The notes below the pieces were generated by a model. It had not been told where the DNA came from. It did no database searches and saw only the letters and a program-made list of their open reading frames with translations. A program made the translations under genes and the position numbers. A DNA stretch of 64,000 nt, from assembly GCA_902729315.2 (NCBI GenBank), contig LR746264.1:4613878-4677877 (forward strand). Reading direction: 5' to 3'. Position 1 is the stretch's first letter; every line of letters starts with the position of its first letter. The stretch comes from Spirodela intermedia. Taxonomy: Eukaryota; Streptophyta; Magnoliopsida; Alismatales; Araceae. Shown piece after piece: positions 11,411-26,400 of the stretch.

Positions 11411-14400
11411 TTACAAGATGGACACGCCGCCGGGGTGGTTCCAACCAACGAGCTTGATACGAGGGCTGACACCAGAGGGAACCTCAAAGGAGATGTCCAC
11501 AACAGCGGACTCCCCGGGGACGAGGGACAAGTAGTTGTCAGAGTAATGGACGGGAAGGATCCGGGTGTCTTCTTCCTCATGGTCTTGCTGAGCTCTGTGC
11601 ACCGAGAAACGAAGGAAGAATGCAACTCCTGCGTCTGTGCCGTTGACTCTGACGACGTTCGCACCACCATCGCTACCCCTTCTGAAGTGGCTCCCAAAGA
11701 TCCTCCGTAAGGCACCGAAGAGCGGTCTCTCTGTTGCAGCCATCTGTGTCAAATCCGGATCACAGCCCTTTCCATGACTTGTAATTTCTGGATTTGGGTT
11801 CTTCGAGATGTTCCTCACATGCATCTTTACTGTGTAAGCAGATCCCTGAACCGTCGCTTCGGAGGTTATCTCCAGGGGAACTGTTCTTCTCCGATAGGGT
11901 TCCAAGAGCCTGAAGTCCCCTCCAGGGGAGTGCAGCCAGTAGAAGTTCCTCGATAGGACGCGGGAGCTGGAGACGAGGAAGAGCTTGAGGAGGAGGAAAT
12001 AGACTGGCTTCGCGCCCTTTGACTGTGGATACTTCATCTCCACTGTCGTGAGCACTTTCTTGGGTGGGACTGAGATCTTCTCGGTGACCCGGTAATATGG
12101 GCAAGCTCCATCCAGGTCCCACACAGAAATCTCTACTGCTACGCCCTGAAGCTCGTCTGATGTGGTGTTCACTACCTGATTTGAGAAGACCTCAACTTTA
12201 CAGAACAGGGGACAAGGAAACACGGAATCAAGTTCAGGACTGAAGTTGACTTACCTCTATGAAGTAGGTTGACAAGTTCAGCTGCACGTGAACAGGTTCT
12301 GCTGCATGGCGGCAACCATAAAACCCCGCCGTCTGATCATGTAGATGGTCATAAAACTGACCTCGGAGGCCAGTCCATGGGTTCTGGGTCTTCCAGATTA
12401 GAACGCCAGTATACTTGCTCCACATTCGTGAAGTCCAACCCTCAAGGAGAGCTCTATATTGGACGTAATTCACCAGCTGTGCCTGAAACGAGGGATTGAC
12501 TTACTGAAAAGACTATTACGAAGAGAGTAAGAGCCTGAACTGACCAAAGGACGGTAAAGAAAAGTCAAACCTTCTGACAAAAATCATCGAGGTCTGTTGG
12601 CTGGCCATATAGTAAGATTTGATCATGAACCATTCCGGGCTGCGAGTATGGAATATATTTATGATATACCCACATAGGATTTGGGCTTTCCTCCACGTAA
12701 CCATTGGAGACCTCCTTAAACAATGGAATTTTCCATCCTTCAGGTGGCATTGTAGCCCTAACTGTCGCAGCAACAGGCATCCCTACGGAGCCAACTTCTG
12801 GGTTGAACCCGTATTTGTAGAAATCATCACTGAAGAAATCTTCTGGGTTCTGGATTTCATATGGGCCGTCTGTGAAATTACCCTTTCCATCAGCGAAGCC
12901 ATCCCACATAGATCCTTGAATGTAGACACGAGTTCCATCAAGAAACTGACTTGGGTCTTTTGCCTCTTGCAGTGGGTCCTCCTCTAGTTCGACGTCTTTG
13001 TCACAAGTTTGGAAGAGCGGATGAAGTCTCAAGTCATTTTTCAGGGCTGTGTTGATATCATCAGGTGGTGTCTGTTCATTCCCGCCCACCCATAGAGCAA
13101 GGCTTGCATGATTCCTCAAGAGTTTGACAGTGTCTCTCGCACAAACCAGGAACAGGTCATGGTCCAAAGGTCCATCAGGATTGGAGACTGGTATTCCACG
13201 CCCATCACAGTCACCAGTTATCCAAAATTCTTGCCATACCTGGAAATATGGATTACGGATTCATTAGATGAATTGCACAGGCATTTGTGCGTTTTACATC
13301 TAGGAAAGGTTACCAGGTCCACTATTTCGGAAAGAGGTCAGAAGAACAAGGTAGACGACTGAATGAGGGCACGAAACATTTAAAAAAAGTAGAAAATAAT
13401 TGGTTACAACAGAAGGAAGCAAGTAATTTAGCCCGTTAACAAAAAATATCTCGAGATGATGAATATGGGTACTGTAGATGACGAGGGATGAAAACAAGCA
13501 AGTTTGGTGGGAAAAGCAAACGAGTTTCATTTAGTTTTTGGCTACCATCTTACCCCATATGTTCAGTAAATCTATTCCTGACATGGACTCATCGATCAGA
13601 ATGTGATTTCCTTAATACGAAGACTTCCCTGTTTGTTTTGACGATTGGAATGATTTTTTCACTTACATAAAAGAAAAATTGCTAAAGACTGCTCTTCTAG
13701 TAGGACAGTGTCTGGGAGGTGTCCATGAAAAAGCAAATGTAGTGTGGAGACGTATGATTGCAAGCACGATTCTCATGAGATAGGATATAACCCAGAGTCA
13801 TGGCAGGTCAGAGCATATCTCTAGGTGACGAGTTACTGAGCTAACTATGTTGAGCCCATTCCCAGTGTCTTCAAGTCAAAAGCGTATGAACGTTTTTCTC
13901 GAGTTTTCAAAGATGGGGAAGCAAACTTGAAAAGCGGATAAGTCTAAGATGCTAAGACGAATTGGTGAATAGCATGGGATACTTCAAGGAAACTATTTCC
14001 AAGTCTGTGAGGCCTGCAGCTTGACATGCTGGTCGTGAAGTGGATGTGCAGCAGGTGCTGACTTCGCATGTCTAGCTGTTTCACGTTTCTGACTTATAGG
14101 ATGAAATTTCTATTAGTCTGTGCGCATCTGTTTCTTTTCTTTATTAGAATCATTTCTATCAGTGAATCCCACATTCAAGCAAAAAGAAGAAGGCTTTCAT
14201 TATCAAAATAAAGGAGAAGAATTTTTCACACTTTATCAATGGTAAAAATTTTGAAACTCCTACCAACAAGCCATAAATATCACAATAGTGATAGAATTCT
14301 GGCCTCTCTGCCAAGCCACCACCCCAACATCGGATCATATTGAAGTTCATATCCGCATGAAACCTTATGTCTGTGTGGTATCGCTTCTCAGAAAGCCGTA

Positions 14401-17400
14401 ATAAACCATCAGACAGAATCCAATTTCCTCCGCGGATAAAAATTGGTTGTCCATTTACCTTAAACAACCTGCAAAACATAGACGTGAATGACCTAGAAAT
14501 TTTCGAAAACAAAAGACGCGGAATTAATGTGGAGAACAGTCTCTCACCTTCCACCAGTAGTGGCATCTATCGTGCTTTGAATTCTTCGAAATCCGAAATT
14601 ATGGCGCCATGAATCTGATTCTCCATATCCTTTAACATCAACTCTTATCTCAACATTGTATAAATATTGTTTGCCCATGCCATTTGGCCACCATAATTGG
14701 GGTTTGTAGAAAAATAGCTAAAAATGGGGACAAATGAAAATTAGAACTCGAATATGGATGCATTATCGCTAAGCAAAAAAAAAGAGGCCCGACTTTGCAA
14801 ATGCCTCAAGGAAAATTTGTACGGATGTTTGGTTTTTACACGATAGTAGCTGATGTGTTTGTCAAATTGACGAGATAATGACACTAATATAGATTCAACA
14901 GGTGAAACAATATAGTGATATAAGGCATTATATAGACTATGAAAGGAGCAAAACTCATCTTTTATTTTCTATGGGTCTCACCTAGAGGCCAGGTCTTCTT
15001 TCCTATGACTGATAGAACTTAACAATGGACACTTTTGCATGATTAAGAATACTACTTTCTAGTCTCTTTCTCCACCACCTCTTGGCACTTTGATTTTTCC
15101 ATTCTCCAGCAACTTCGGTTTACCATTAAAAAAATCGAGGAAATACTCAGAAGCGAGAAAAGAAAATGATCGTTTATTGCTTTTTTTATGCTTATGTAAG
15201 TTTGGAGATGGAAATCTCATTCAAGCACCACGGGTTTGTGCTTCAACAAGTCTCAGTGCTACCTCAATAATCAGTATCACTATAAGACCACATTTTCCAA
15301 AAACTGATAATGTAATACTCCTGGTCAATAAATGTTAAAATGATTGAACAACATCCAGTAATGTTATCAAAGATCTCATATAAGCCCCAGGCCATGGTAA
15401 TACTCACCGGAGGAAATGTATACTGACTGCGGGTTTTAGGGGGAATCTTCAGATCTTGACTCAGGAGATGCTCAATCAAGCAAATGCTTCCCTCAAGCTC
15501 AGCTGTAACTTGGATAGTTATGGAACACTCTGCGAGCCATGAACTTCTGTTTTCAAACTCAGCTGTTGAATGAAGATAAGCCCTTTTGAAGTCATCGAAG
15601 AAGGATGAAACTAGGTGAGGGTCAATTATCTTCACCGGCTGCAATGTTTAACAAGACAAAAATGCATCATTGAATGCAGTATCGTTAGCACCACGTTTAG
15701 TGATCAAGTAACTAAAATGGAAATGAAAGTAATATCTCATTGAAACGTAACTGAGGATATTCCAAGTTACAGAAGGATAAATGTCTCACTATACACTGAT
15801 CAGTCTTAGTTATATAACACCTAGGTTGCATTGCATGAAAAGTTTATGCATGATGTGGCATGGTTCCTGATGCAGTCAATCTCATTGACTACATATTTAT
15901 GCGCGGAAGAAAGAACATAAATTTTCTGTAGTAATAAATTGAACATAAATTTTTACGTGACCCTTAACATGTACACCGTAGATGCAGAAATGTCACATGT
16001 TCCCTGTTATTGAAATGCACACGAAGCTACACTATACTTTCAAACTTTACTGAACAGGGAAGCATCACCAACATAAATTGTGTACTAACCATCAACATGT
16101 ATTGTTAGTTCAACTGGGCATTGCGCCAGCATTTAAATAACGTTTACCTTGGTTTTGCAAGACTACCGCTTAGTACTGAATCATGGATCCTCACGCATAT
16201 TGGTCAAATAGATTTTCAGGCTTTTAGAAGTGCAGATATATTTCTGTTAGAAAAGAAAACGAACGAATTGACAACAACAATGAAAGTTCATGCATCAGCC
16301 AAGTTCCCTTTTCATCCTCTTTTCTACCTCCAAGGCAGGTGGGATAAGCAGTGTGTGGCATGATTTAGTTTTCCAATTTCTTTTTCTTTTATTATTCCTA
16401 CTTAGGTTTTCATCGCCTACAGTTCTTCCGATTTCCAAAATAGGCAAAAAAGCATGAATTAAACGCTATTAACATTTAAACAAAAAAAAACAAAGATGGT
16501 TGGAACCATGTAGATGTGACTCATGTGACTGGTACGTGGTCAGTTGATTGTCAAATCTAACGCAGTATTCAAAGCTACAGGGTTAGTAACCAAGTCCGAT
16601 CCGGATAGCCTAGTCTAGAAGGAACAAGATTAAATTGTGATCATTCCCCTATTGTACTCCCTCATACTCTCAAGAAAAACGTGATAAATCCTTTGCCTAA
16701 AACATACATATTTGTGACACCTCAGAAAATGTAACCAAATCCGTTGCTTCCACGATCAAGTTCCTACCATACATGACATAGGCTACAAATACGTGTTCAT
16801 TGGGCTTCCATCTTTACATAGATCATTTGACATTTATGCCCTCTGATACTACACGAAAAAAACTTCTAGCAATGAATGACCATCCAATCCATGCTATGGA
16901 AAAGGAAGATAAATTACTGACTAAAATGCAATTTGATTCAAGGAGTTCAAAAAGTGAATTCCGTTGTACCTATTGAGTAGCAACACGCACAAGAGGCAGT
17001 GTTCAAAATCGCGAATACAGTACATCTTCCCCATGGCAAAATCGTAAAAGTTTGATCTGATTCTTACAAGTCAGACTAGAAACCATGGTTGCAGGATTGA
17101 TCGACTGGTGCCGTAAAGAAATTCCATATATAGGAAGAAAATGAATAGAATATCACAATTTTAACGTGACATGTCTTTGCATGTGGGCTAGTGGACAAAA
17201 CACTGTCTGCTCTATATCCTGTAGTGCCCTTCAACACAATTGTTGGGACTTTGGCTGCACTGATACAAGATGAAGCCACTTATTTCTAAACCCCGTTGCT
17301 TTTCTTATGTCCTTTCAACTTCAAAACAGGTAGTGAAGCACCAAGTGGCAGGGAAACTAAGAGGCTACATGCCTAGGGTTTGGAAACTTGTTTTCTTTAG

Positions 17401-20400
17401 ATCAACAGATTTAATATGGAGGAAAAGATCATAGAAAGTAGACTATGGTAGTATTGTGAATGATAGACAATATTGATGGGTGCCATAATCCATGAGAAAG
17501 CGCATAGTTGGCCTGCCTTCCCCATCTCGACGTGGGGTAACTGGAGATGGAGATGGGTAGGTATTAGGTCCCCTGTCCATGTAACGCATTCTTGGGAGGG
17601 AAAAACCCTGGAATGAGAAAGTTCTCAGAACTGTTACTCTGGAACTGGCTCCAGCATACAACTCATCGATATCTTCTCTATTGAACATCTAAAACCAGAT
17701 TATCATCCCTTGTTGAACGGAAATATCTATTTATGGCATAGTAAATGACTGCAATCGTGATTGATGCATAGTAAACATTAATGTTTATGAGTAAAAAATA
17801 TTATTCCTCACAGCATATGAGTCTCGATTGCTCTCTCATCAGTCACTTACCTGGGTTGCATAAAATTTCAAGTAAATTTCAAGTAAAGCTCATCACGTAG
17901 TACAAATTTTAGGGAAATTTTATTTGGAAGCTATTTTTTGCTAAAGTTCATCATATTCCAAGGCTTCTTCAAAAAAGAATAATTGAATAACTGAGTTTTA
18001 CTTCACATATAGCGCAAGTCTAAATTAGACTAGGACTTGGAAACAAAGAAACATCAAACGTTTTAAAACAGTAGTACAAATTTGACCAAAATGTACTACT
18101 TGTTCAGCAATTGAGCCAGCCCGATTAGATTCAAACTTGCACAAATCTATGCCATTAGAGATGTAATAATCAAGATCCTGGGATCATTTTCACCTCTCCA
18201 ATTCAGTTCGTTCTGAGTATCAAAACTAAACTACAAGAACTAAAAGTCAGGGAAGAACATATTTAGCGAAACGGTAATGGGGTGATGACTGAAGCATATT
18301 ATTTTCTAGTATACTTTTGTCAAGATGACAAACTACAATTTAAGCCAGCCAAGAATCAATGTTTCCAAGAGATTCAAGAAAAAGAGGTAGGATAATTTTC
18401 CCCTCTCATGAATGTACTTCACTGTGCCTGAACTCCATCTCAATTTCCAGTTTAATGCAGACCATAAAATTAGAAATATTTTGGGCATAAAGACAAAGTA
18501 CTGTCATATGATAGATAGTTTTATAATGTAATGTTCTCAGCTTTGATCAAACCTTTACATAGCATACGACAAATGAATTATTCACATCAGGTGTTAGCCA
18601 ATAATTAAAAAAATAATAAAAAAATCACATAAGATCTTATTTGTTATTGATACCCCATCACCATGCATGATCAAAAGATTAATCAAGATGTCAAATGTCT
18701 CTCACTATCAAGATAACTGAAGCATCACTTTAAGAATTTGTAGAGCGTAGATGGATTAAACATAACAAACTCTGAGAGATTTAAAACAGCGATATTAAAA
18801 ATGGACGGCATACCCCTGTTACAGAAATTGAGACTTCATCCCAGATACCAGTGTTCCTATCCCTGTCACAGGAAATAAATTTATCGATAATCTCATGTAG
18901 CATCCAATTAAGTCCACAGTTAAGAGTTTTTCACTAAAACGATCTAGCATATCAGAAAATGTATTAGATATTAAATCATTTTTTAAGAGAAAAGTGGGAT
19001 GCACAGCCGATTTTCTTTGCATTAATAAATCATTAAGAAAATCCAAGTAATGACTAGGTGAGATTATGCAAACAGCATGCGCACATTATTACGAGTAACA
19101 AAGTAAGGCAGCATGAGCATTTGAAAACAATAATACGAGCAAGTAGATGAACAGAACCTCCGATAAAACATACTTATTATATGTTGAATAACTTGATCAA
19201 TGGAATGAAAAGATTTTATGAATACAAATCCACTCTTTGATATTCTAGCTATAATTGATGCTCTACACAACACTGAAATGAGTATAATGGCTATTACATT
19301 CTATTGAGGATGAAGAAGACGAACGAAATTATTTGTTTTACTCGCTTAGCAAAATCTCAGTACATAGTTCCAAGATCATGAATACAGTAATATATTTTGC
19401 ACAAAAATCCGACTTGGAATGGCTAAGTAATTTTAGCTCCACAGAAAGATCAACTTGCTCAGCAAGAAGAGATGAGCTAATAATACAACTATAAGCATTA
19501 AAGTTGCAAGGAATGAAATGACCACGAAGTTAAAGGTACCCAGAAAGAGGTCTAGATGACTAGAGTAGAATGGATAAGAACACTAGAAAATCTTCTGCTG
19601 TCCCTAGTTTCTTGTGCTTGTAATTCCTACAATCTCATGGAACTGCCTAAGCCTTGAGACAAGATCACAAACTAAACTTACGGAGAGAGAAATGAAAACC
19701 ACTATATGGTACTAGTACTATTGATTCATTCGTCTACTCTTTAGGACATTTTTGTGAGCAAAACCTTAATGTTAATGAGCTGATTCTTATCAATCAAAAC
19801 AATTCTTATTGAAAAATACTCCTTTGAAAGTAGTTACCCCCTTCCAAGAGAGGAAGTCAGTCTAGAATTTAGCAATATAAATAAGAGAGCACCAGATCAT
19901 ATTAAGAGAGTTTCTTTTGAATTTCAATGGTCAAATGAAAAGATAGTCTTCCTTCATTTGGCATTATACTTCCTCCTTTCTTACGGTGCTTCGTTTCACT
20001 GTCTTGCGGACTTTATACTTTGATTCAAGTCTACCCTCAGCCCCTTTATTTACCATCACATTTTATATTGTATTCTATCCAATGTTGTATGGCTCAAACA
20101 AGCGTTGTTATTACTTACTTTTTGACATTCGATCTTTCGTGTCTTGGTTTAATTGATATCAGTCATTACATTTGTACTTCACCTCGCAGGATTTACACCC
20201 CCTTTCTGAACAAAACACGATAAACTATGGACACAGAAAGAGAGCTTCCCTGTCTGTAGAAAGGACTGAGTCTAGAATAAGGCTGTCTTTTTAAATTCTA
20301 CTTTTCTTCTGCCTACCTTCACTTGTAATCCAAAAGTCAAAAGCCTTCTAGAAACTTATAAAAAAAATTATAACAAAAAAACTTATTAGATCATATTTTA

Positions 20401-23400
20401 AAATTATAAATGTCCGAATCGATAGTCCTCTCATATGTAACATAAAGTTCCAATTCTCAGCCATTGCTGAGAAATTAGCAATGACTGAAAACCAATCAGT
20501 AAACTAGAAACATAATTGCCAAAGTTAAAGAATATTTTTTTTAAGTTGATTGGCATTTGAATGAAGTGAACAAAAATCAATGATATCACTGGGTGGTGTC
20601 TGCCCGTATCAAATAACCAATAAAAATGGGATTCATATTTTAAAACTAATGTTTTGAACTCATCTCAAAACTGCTGAATTATCTGGAAATTGTTTTCAAT
20701 CCACAGGAAGATCCCAATTGAGATCAGATCAGGCATAACCAATCTAACAGCCAAATCTAATTCTTGATATCATGCTTCACACTCGTCACATGCAACTGAC
20801 TTCGAATGCATCAATTTGTAAGAAGATTGAAATTAAATAAGGGAAATTAAAGGAATTCCATAACTTGAAGCTTTGATTAACCTTTAGATTGGAATTTTCT
20901 TAATTTAAATGCAAGCCAATAATTAGTGGTCACGCATCATTCAACTAGACAAGGAGGAACCGGCCATGCTCAAAATCGTGATTAACTTTTTGAGAGTAAG
21001 TGATTTAAGTAACAACATAAGTCATGGAAAATACAACACAGCTAACGTCCCACTGAAGGTTTATTAAAACTAAAAAAGTTTGTGACTAGAAATTGCGGTG
21101 GTTTTCCTCCTCCCTTTTGCTATCTGACAGCTGAAATTTTCAGTGATAAAATGACAGGAAGACAGGAACTCGTTCAATCAAGAAGGCATCAAGATTAACA
21201 AAATGGAAATGTTCGTATAACCTAGAGTCTCCGTAAAAGATGAATAAATGACCACCTTATTGGTGCCATCCAGTCCCAACCCTCCACATATTGAGCAGCA
21301 ACATCTTTTCCAATCTGCCATTAAAATATTTAAATATTGTCAGAAAAGAAGGTGACAACGGAAACAACTATACATATCCATGTATGTGTATAGCAAATGC
21401 TAGAAAAATAGCAAAATAAGTGCAAGCAAATTTTTAACCATTGAAATATTGGTAAATACTTCAACAGACAAAGTATTACAAAAAGATCCGTTTTGCAGAG
21501 CCAGAAAGTAATTAGAGAACCTGGAAACCAATATACTTTACTTGAGACATGACATTACACCAAAGAAAGTTTGAGGAATCCTTTCCATGGGGGGCAGAAC
21601 ATTTCAACTCATTCATGTTGTCCCATTCTTTATTGGTCCTCTCTCATCTTGTCGCTTATTACATGACATTATCCATTGTAGTTCCCAGCAAGGGTTAAGA
21701 TTGAGAGCTACAATCGTCAGGATCAGTTCTTTCATGGCTCATCAGGAATTAAACATTGTCAGTCCTATTCAGATTCAAGAGATTTACTATCCATATTAAG
21801 TATTTTAAGAATCATGGAATCTTCGACATAATATCTGTGACTATATATGCAACTAATGGAAATCTTATTTCTGAGAAGACTTGTTATGTTGGTGCCTCAT
21901 ATTAGCAGGGCTTCAACTTGCCTCAAACACAGCAAGGAGTGGCATGGGCTCGATCTGCCTAAATACCTATCACATGGATAAGAAACATGAAAGAGCGTAT
22001 TATATGATTACTGAGCTGCCACTGCACTTCGTGGAATCAACCGTTTATATCCAAATCAGCAATTATTTCGCAAATTTCAAGGGAAATGTCAATCCCCAAT
22101 AGACCGTGAATCTCTATGATGAAGGATAAAAGAAAGACAAAGGTAAGGAGGAAAGAAATGATTGCATGAGGGGATACAGTCAGAGGAAGCGAGGAAAGGA
22201 CAGCGAGTGCAACTATAGGACCAAGTCATGCATGCCTGCAGATGCAGATAATGACTGGAGTTTAAACTGATGCTAACTGCTACTACTTTTGCGAAAGTAC
22301 ACTGGAAGGCCAATTGATTCCTTTTAACCTACTTCATGTTAATCCCGTGAGCAATTGGTTCTACTCTCGACTCTTTTTCTACTGCAATATGCTTGCTTCA
22401 GGTTCACCAGGATCAATCCACTAAACAAGGTCAGAGATGTAGCTAAACGGTAGATGATTTTTGAGGTAAATGATTCAAGATTAAATCTCAGCATCTGGAA
22501 CCAGAAAAAGGAACTTCAACACCAGAAATCTAAATGAGTATTGCCAATCAATCAGTACACTAGAGAGAATAATCTATTTCCTATACAGTTTTTCTATAAT
22601 TCACAGTTTTCCTTTTTGTCTTTCTTTGGGATCATGCACTCGTAAATAGGCATATGCATAACAAGACCACAGTTTAGGCAAATCTAAAATTCTCTGTTCT
22701 CTCTATCTATCATGGTATAAGAGTCTTCTCCTCCTCACGTCTGATCCTCTACATTGAATGTCTTTGAGAAATTATGTACTCACATTGATTTCACGGAATG
22801 GATTTTGTTGTTATCCCCTTCAAAAGTCTCTACCATCCTTCTCATCATCTGCTCATGAACAGTCGCTGTGCATCTGTCGACTGCTATTCACAGCCCACTA
22901 GGTGAATGAGAAACGCAAACAAGTGCTTTCAAGATCCTTTCATATGGCTCATTCGTTTAAGCAAACCGATCCAGACTTGGATAGCCCTATTGACATTTGT
23001 GTCTGAACAGATAAGTATCAGCATCTACTCTACATTTTTTCCGGGAGTTTTTGTGAGTTAAACTGCATCTGCATTCTATTTGGTCCTATCAGATTATTGC
23101 TGATGCACTCTTTGAACATTATGATGCCATCCATGATCACTATCTGGAGCTTGAATATTCAGGTTATCAAAGTCGACAATTACACTATCTAGGATATTCG
23201 CCCAAAGCCCTTTTGTCACAAGTAGATTCATCCAACTCGGCCCTATGCTATCATTGATAATGTTGAGCCTTCTCATTGTACCATCCTGACCCCTTCTGTT
23301 AAAACAGTATAGTGTTCCACAGTAGACTGTCACAATTGTCTACTCAATAGACTCGACTTCAGTAACTATTTCAATCAGCTGGTCTCTTCTTTCAACCTCT

Positions 23401-26400
23401 GCAATCTAACCCTTTCGGTGCCATTATCTCAACACCTACATCCCTTCCGCATGGCCCTATCCCTTTGTGGAAGATGTTGGTAACTGTCAACCTCAAGAGT
23501 TGCCACATAGTTCTGCTCTGCCTCTAACTTATCGCCAATGACAAAATGTCTCGTATAGTCGTTCTTTTCTATATCATTTGGTCTCGTTTTGATGGACAGC
23601 TCTCCCCAGTTCTCAACATTTTTTTAGTCCTTCCCACATGCTTGGAACTGTAAAATTACTACCCATTATTCAATTGCCTTATTGGCAACAGGCAAGACAC
23701 AAGGCGGTCCAACCTCAAGAAGCTACTATGATTTGACAATAGTATTGACAGCTTATGGTGTGGGAATTCACAGTAGTATTGAACTCTTGTGTCTGTGCAG
23801 ATGCATAGCAGTAGCAAAAGAGAGGCACCCCTCAGCTACTCTCATTCGTTTGAATTTTCAACAGAACTAAATATAGGAGACACAATGATACTATTTTGCC
23901 ACACCGTATTTTTAATGTACAAAGGATAAAAAACAACGTGAAAGACAACAAGACAAACCAGAAACTCAAATTACAGTAGAATGCCTCTCATACCTCATGA
24001 TCTCCACCTTGTCCACCCTCTGGTGGTATACGCCCAGGATTATCAGGAGGATGAATGAGCACTGCTAACAAATTTATTCCAGCAGGATTCAGAATATCAG
24101 AAACGTCAAGAGAATGCCTCCGAAACATCCCCTTGGGCAAAGACTTTCCGTGGCCATTCAAGTATAGATCTGCTGAATAATTGATTGCACGGAAATTGAG
24201 ATCCAGATGTTGATGTGTTGACTGGGAGATGAAGGCATTTAGACAGTATTTTAGTTAAGGCGATCCCAGTCGTCAGTTTCTCTTTAAGAATAGGAGATGT
24301 ATGGTACGGTATTGTACGTGCACAGACAGTCAATATCAAAATCAATACACATTAGATGTATCAATATATGAGTTTATTATAAAGTAACTCTTTTATTAAA
24401 AATATGGAAAACATTGACATAATATCTATGATAAAGAGCAAAGACAGTGAAAATATAGGCAGAACAAGTTAGTGTTTAAAAAACATCAAAATGCTGAAGG
24501 CCGGGCTTGACAAATAATGTTTAAGAATTGTTCACTGTTTTATTTTCCAGAAGTTGATTGCCAATCTATTACCTGGAAAAAGATACTCCCAAAAATAGAA
24601 AGAAAGCAAATCCCCTGGATATGTATTTACGGGTTAAAGCAGACCCAAACTTCATACCTGATCTAATGGTGGTATAGTCTCTACCACTTATTTCCAATGA
24701 AATGTGAGCTAAGGAAGCTTTCCTTGTTCCATTAGAAATAACTTTAGCAATGGGAATCTTGGTATAGTCCACTTACTAGAATAGTTTCATTCAAAAAATA
24801 CTATAATGGCTAAAAAAGACATGTTTTAGAATTGTACAGAAGTTATATGAACATCTATTGCAGAGTTTGTATGTACCCAATTTTTTTTTAGAAATGGTTT
24901 GTACACCTGCACACAAGTGCATCGCAAACGTAGTTAATACCATCAAGCTAAGGTAATCAGGTTCATTTCAACTGCATGAAAGAGCATTCCAAAGCACCCT
25001 GAACCTTGCTTGAGATAAACATGGTCATAAAATCAATATTTGTCGATTACCTGTATTTCTATTGATTTATCGTCTGGATGTAGGAGCATTTACTTATTTA
25101 TGATGAATTCAATGTGAGATATAAAGATATAATCTTTGGAACGTTTGATTGCCTATGTTAGGAAATAATTCCTAATGTACTAAGAACACTAAACTCTAAA
25201 AGGGTTTGGCCAAGGAAGGGTACAGAATAAAAAGGGTCCTTACGTGTGCGAGAAGAATTCTGGTTTTTCACTGTAATACTACTTTTAGCTACCCATATTT
25301 CTGGTTTTCTTCAGAGTAAAAAATGTCATTGGCTACATCTTGTGAACATGAACCAAACGGACTTGATTTGATCTAATAGAGAGGTTATCAAGAGTTTTGG
25401 ACACTTTATACATTTCTACACAACCTTCGACGAGTTATTAGCGATGGAGATCATCCTAGGAGATTTCAAATATTTCTAGAAATATATAAGCTCACAAGGA
25501 ATTTTCTTTTCTATGTCAACATGCTTTCTGAAAAGAGAAATCAACAAATTAGAACATTAAAAACATATAAAGGTGGTCTGTACATAACATAACTGTGTAC
25601 AGACGCCCATTATCATTTCGATCTGAAACCAGACATCATTCCACAAATTAATGTCAAGCAAAAGACTGATCATTTTATAAAACCAAGAAAGGTCAATACA
25701 GGTGATGTTATGCTTACCGGTGAACATTTAAAGCTTGTAAAAAACCAAAAAGTATAATAATCTCTCCCAGAATCAGCAATATCAATAATTGTCTCGTTCT
25801 TCAATCCATAAAAAGGATCTGGTACCAGCTTATTCCTCAGCAAGGTTCCTAAAACACTGATACAGTAAAATTATTGAAAGGAAAGAAAACACGCTACTAT
25901 TTTGCTACTGAACTGGTGGAAGTAGGGGACAATCAGATAACTTGTCACCTGACTTTGCATCACCATGACAGTCATTAAGTGTACACTACTTTGTTTTCAC
26001 TACAAGAACATCACTCTATCATTAAAATACTAAAGATCTACGGAGTTATAGATGATACAGATAGTTAATAATTGTGACTAGTTGTCAGCAGTGAGTTCCC
26101 GCAAGTAGAAATAACTGAAAGTCATTAGTTGTTAGCCAAGAGTTACCACTCATAGAAATAATATAAGTTCTCATTAGTTGTCTAGCAGTTGTTTTGCTTT
26201 CATAACTTTCCTTATAGTGTTCAGCACTGGATACAGAATCACTGATTTTGGCAGGAACTTAATAGGTGATCGGAGACATAGAACCTAGTAATTCACGTTC
26301 TTTGCATATCTTGCATCTCTGTACTCTGCCTCAACTTCCTCTAGCTAATTATTTCCTCTTCCTAGAGGTTGACCTTGAAGAAGATATGCTAAATTCAAGG

